A program made the translations under genes and the position numbers. Below, one piece after another: positions 61,130 to 64,000 of a DNA stretch of 64,000 nt (position 1 is the stretch's first letter; each line of letters starts with the position of its first letter). A model generated the notes under the pieces. It had not been told where the DNA came from and searched no databases. It saw only the letters and a list, made by a program, of their open reading frames with translations. Source of the DNA: Sweltsa coloradensis (Eukaryota; Arthropoda; Insecta; Plecoptera; Chloroperlidae); the NCBI GenBank assembly GCA_024449915.1, contig JAMZAV010000026.1:682001-746000 (forward strand). The letters run 5' to 3'.

Positions 61130-64000
61130 ACAAACATAATTTTATTGATTACTGAGGTCTCAATAATATTAGGCCTATAGTTATATTGTAATAAAACTCG
61201 TATCTCGCCTGTCTATACACGGACCCGGCGCCTCCACCAAATACTTGAAATTCTTGTAGATTTTTCTGTAACTTATCTGTCATCACATGGCTGGTATTTA
61301 CCACAACCGACTCACAGGGCTTAATGAATATTAATAATAATATATATAAGATAATAGTTAACACAACCAAGCACAACATACATAGGCCTAAATAGTATAA
61401 AATGCGAATTTAGGATTTCGAATTTTCTGTGTTGTAAATGTAACAGCTTTGGCTGCAGTGACCATAATAAAGTTAAAATATAATTGAGTATCGTTCACAA
61501 TTTTGTTGGTTCCAGAGGTTTTTGACCTCCAGATTTTATTTTGTAATATTCATGTATATCTCGCCTGTCTATGCATGGACCCGGCACCTCCACCAAATAC
61601 TTGAAATTCTTCTGTAACTTATCTGTCATCACATGGCTGGTATTTACCACAACCGACTCACAGGGCTTAATGAATATTAATAATAATATATATATAAGAT
61701 AATAGTTAACACAACCAAGCACAACAATAAGGCCTAAATAGTATAAAATGCGAATTTAGGATTTCGAATTTTCTGTGTTGTAAATGTAACAGCTTTGGCT
61801 GCAGTGACCATAATAAAGTTAAAATATAATTGAGTATCGTTCACAATTTTGTTGGTTCCAGAGGTTTTTGACCTACAGATTTTATTTTGTAATATTCATG
61901 TATATCTCGCCTGTCTATGCATGGACCCGGCACCTCCACCAAATACTTGAAATTCTTGTAGATTCTTCTGTAACATATCTGTCATCACATGGCTGGTATT
62001 TACCACAACCTACTCACCAGGGCTTAATGAATATTAACAATAACAAATATAAGATAATAGTTAACACAGCCAAGCACAACATACATAAATACTAGTATAA
62101 AATGCGAATTTCACATTAAAATTTTCTGTGTTGTAAAGGTAACAGCTTTGGCTCTAGTGACCACAATAAAGTTTAAAAGTACAAATATAATTAAGTGTCG
62201 TTCACAATTTTATTGGTTTCAGAGGTTTTTGATCTACAGATTTTATTTTGTAATATTCAAGTATATCTCGCCTGTCTATTATACACGGACCCGGCGCCTC
62301 CACCAAATACTTGAAATTCTTGTAGATTCTTCTGTAACTTATCTGTCATCACATGGCTGGTATTTACCACAACCGACTCACCAGGGCTTAATGAATATTA
62401 ATAATAACAAATATAAGATATAGTTAACAAACCAAGAGCAGTATACTAGTATACAAGTAAGTAGATTCGTAATTGGTGTAAAAGTATACACATATAGTGC
62501 AATATATCCTTGAGATAAAAATTACCATCCGTCGACAGACCGGGATCGGTCTCTGCCGTCTATTGTACTGTCATTTTTTCCCTTTTCCCCCTTTTGGCGT
62601 CACCGAATTTGGAGCGAACTGGGTTTATTTTACCTGCTTCCGCACATTTCAAATCTGTTTGATACACAAATAATTTATTCTGCGAATATTTTTATAATTC
62701 AAATGATAGTTAGTTAATAACATGCTGTTTTTCCACATATCTACGATCAAAATGACTGAAATATAAAAGATATTACAAAAGAAGCATTATCCGTAACTCA
62801 GTCAGTTTTTATCGTAGAATTTCAGTACAAAAAAAGTTAAATTCAAGACGACGCTTAATATTTTAACAAGTTATTAATATTTGCAATTAACAAAAAAATA
62901 TCAATGATAAATAGAACAGGAAGAGAATACAGCAGTTAAAACCCCTCACAAATTTTTGATGGTCTTGATTTTACGTACTTACGCGACAACCTTAGCAGCT
63001 GTCTAACATACCTACATACCGACGCGTCGTCGATGGTCACTTGTATCTCAAGGATAAAATAAACTTTAGTTACAAAATGCAAACTTGAGATTTCTGAATT
63101 TTCTGTTTGTAAAGGTAACAGCTTTGGCTCTAGTGACCACAATAAAGTTTAAAAGTACAAATATAATTAAGTGTCGTTCACAATTTTATTGGTTTCAGAG
63201 GTTTTTGATATACAGATTTTATTTTGTAATATTCAAGTATATCTCGCCTGTCTATTATACACGGACCCGGCGCCTCCACCAAATACTTGAAATTCTTGTA
63301 GATTCTTCTGTAACTTATCTGTCATCACATGGCTGGTATTTACCACAACCTACTCACCAGGGCTTAATGAATATTAATAATAACAAATATAAGATATAGT
63401 TAACAGAACCAAGCACAACATATACACAACTAGTACAAAATGCAAACTTGAGATTTCGAATTTTGTGTGTTGTAAAGGTAACAGCTTTGGCTCTAGTGAC
63501 CATAATAAAGTTTAAAAGTAAAAATAGAATTAAGTATCGTTCACAATTTTGTTGGTTTCAGAGGTTGTGACCTACAGATTTTATTTTGTTATATTCATGT
63601 ATATCTCGCCTGTCTATACACGGACCCGGCGCCTCCACCAAATACTTGAAATTCTTGTAGATTCTTCTGTAACTTATCTGTCATCACATGGCTGGTATTT
63701 ACCACAACCTAGTCACCGGAGCTTTATGAATATTAATAATAACAAATATAAGATATAGTTAACACAACCAAGCACAACATATACACAACTAGTATAAAAT
63801 GCGAACTTGGGATTTCGAATTTTCTGTGTTGTAAAGGTATCAGCTTTGGCTGTAGTGACAATAATAAAGTTTAAAAGTATAAATGTAATTTAGTATCGTT
63901 CACAATAACATTTTGTTGGTTACAGAGGTCTCTATTTGACATACAGATTTTATTTTGTAATATTCATGTATATCTCGCCTGTCTATGCATGGACCCGGCG
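61130..64000. repeat. ~360-bp satellite array, open to the right
   Basis: TATCTCGCCTGTCTAT starts units at 61201, 61557, 61903, 62264, 63240, 63602 and 63971. Periods are 356, 346, 361, 976 (interrupted), 362 and 369 bp. Each unit has, in order, the core GACCCGGCRCCTCCACCAAA, CTTATCTGTCATCACATGGC, TTAATGAATATTAATAATA, TTCTGTGTTGTAAA and TTTTATTTTGTAATATTCA. Frames of 60-100 codons on both strands repeat with the unit but differ in length and start, so I do not call them genes. The array continues past the window. Confidence 0.95.
62456..63075. mobile_element. Insertion in the fourth satellite unit, MITE-like
   Basis: About 615 bp of unrelated DNA interrupts the unit. Within it, 62505-63056 has inverted ends: TATCCTTGAGATAAAAATTA with CCATCCGTCGAC on the left, and the complement of TATCCTTGAGATACAAGTGA with CCATCGACGAC on the right. 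If the ends are TCCTTGAG, a TA flanks both sides. No transposase frame is present. About 50 bp to the left (62456-62504) are unexplained. Confidence 0.7.

Noticed and set aside
61149..63758. Recurrent frames of 70-104 codons on both strands in the satellite
   Set aside because: They recur because the DNA recurs. Lengths and starts differ between units, both strands are open, and the amino-acid content is that of AT-rich noncoding DNA.

Overview
This window looks like intergenic or intronic DNA from an animal, most likely an invertebrate. It is AT-rich and dense in microsatellites, and it is full of tRNA-derived SINE-like repeats, fold-back (MITE-like) DNA elements and minisatellites. The longest open frame is about 120 codons, and it overlaps a degenerate SINE. 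I see no operons, Shine-Dalgarno sites, phage or plasmid genes, CRISPR arrays or rRNA. I cannot name the phylum from sequence alone. No transposase or reverse transcriptase frame is recognisable, so every mobile element reported is non-autonomous or a fragment. The one stretch that reads like a protein-coding exon is a 115-bp internal exon candidate at 33421-33535. If it is real, much of the window may be intron of an unidentified gene on the + strand.

Layout. 1-12.7 kb: single-copy AT-rich DNA with tRNA-like SINE remnants, early copies of a recurring 18-bp motif and a TCG microsatellite. 12.7-14.1 kb: four perfect 62-bp repeats carrying CCAAT boxes, a GC-rich stretch, then two large fold-back elements side by side. 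16-21 kb: a SINE cluster and a decayed hairpin minisatellite. 26.1-30.2 kb: a second SINE-like family, an array of eleven CACGTG E-boxes, a 450-bp duplication and two head-to-head tRNA-like units. 31-34 kb: a 176-bp duplication, an element with GAGCG-type repeats, and a 49-bp minisatellite abutting the exon candidate. 40 kb: a four-copy array of tRNA T-arm (B-box) units. 44.5-45.0 kb: a hAT-type MITE with an exact 8-bp target duplication. 50.5-54.1 kb: three composite units of about 690 bp, one interrupted by a 1.55-kb TA-flanked transposon and one with its hairpin core inverted. 56-57 kb: a GGTCCTCAGTCC-like minisatellite and a perfect 27-bp palindrome. 61.1-64.0 kb: a satellite of about 360 bp that runs off the end of the window.

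The most unusual feature is an 18-bp motif, TTGGTGGAGGTGCCGGGT. It appears 18 times, on both strands, in dispersed repeats and in every satellite unit that includes its position, while the flanks have diverged. Next are the phased E-box array, the self-complementary CACTGCCTC..AGATG hairpin family (single copies plus an array) and the hairpin-core inversion in the composite repeats. Assignments of repeat families come from comparing copies within this window. No database search was possible.
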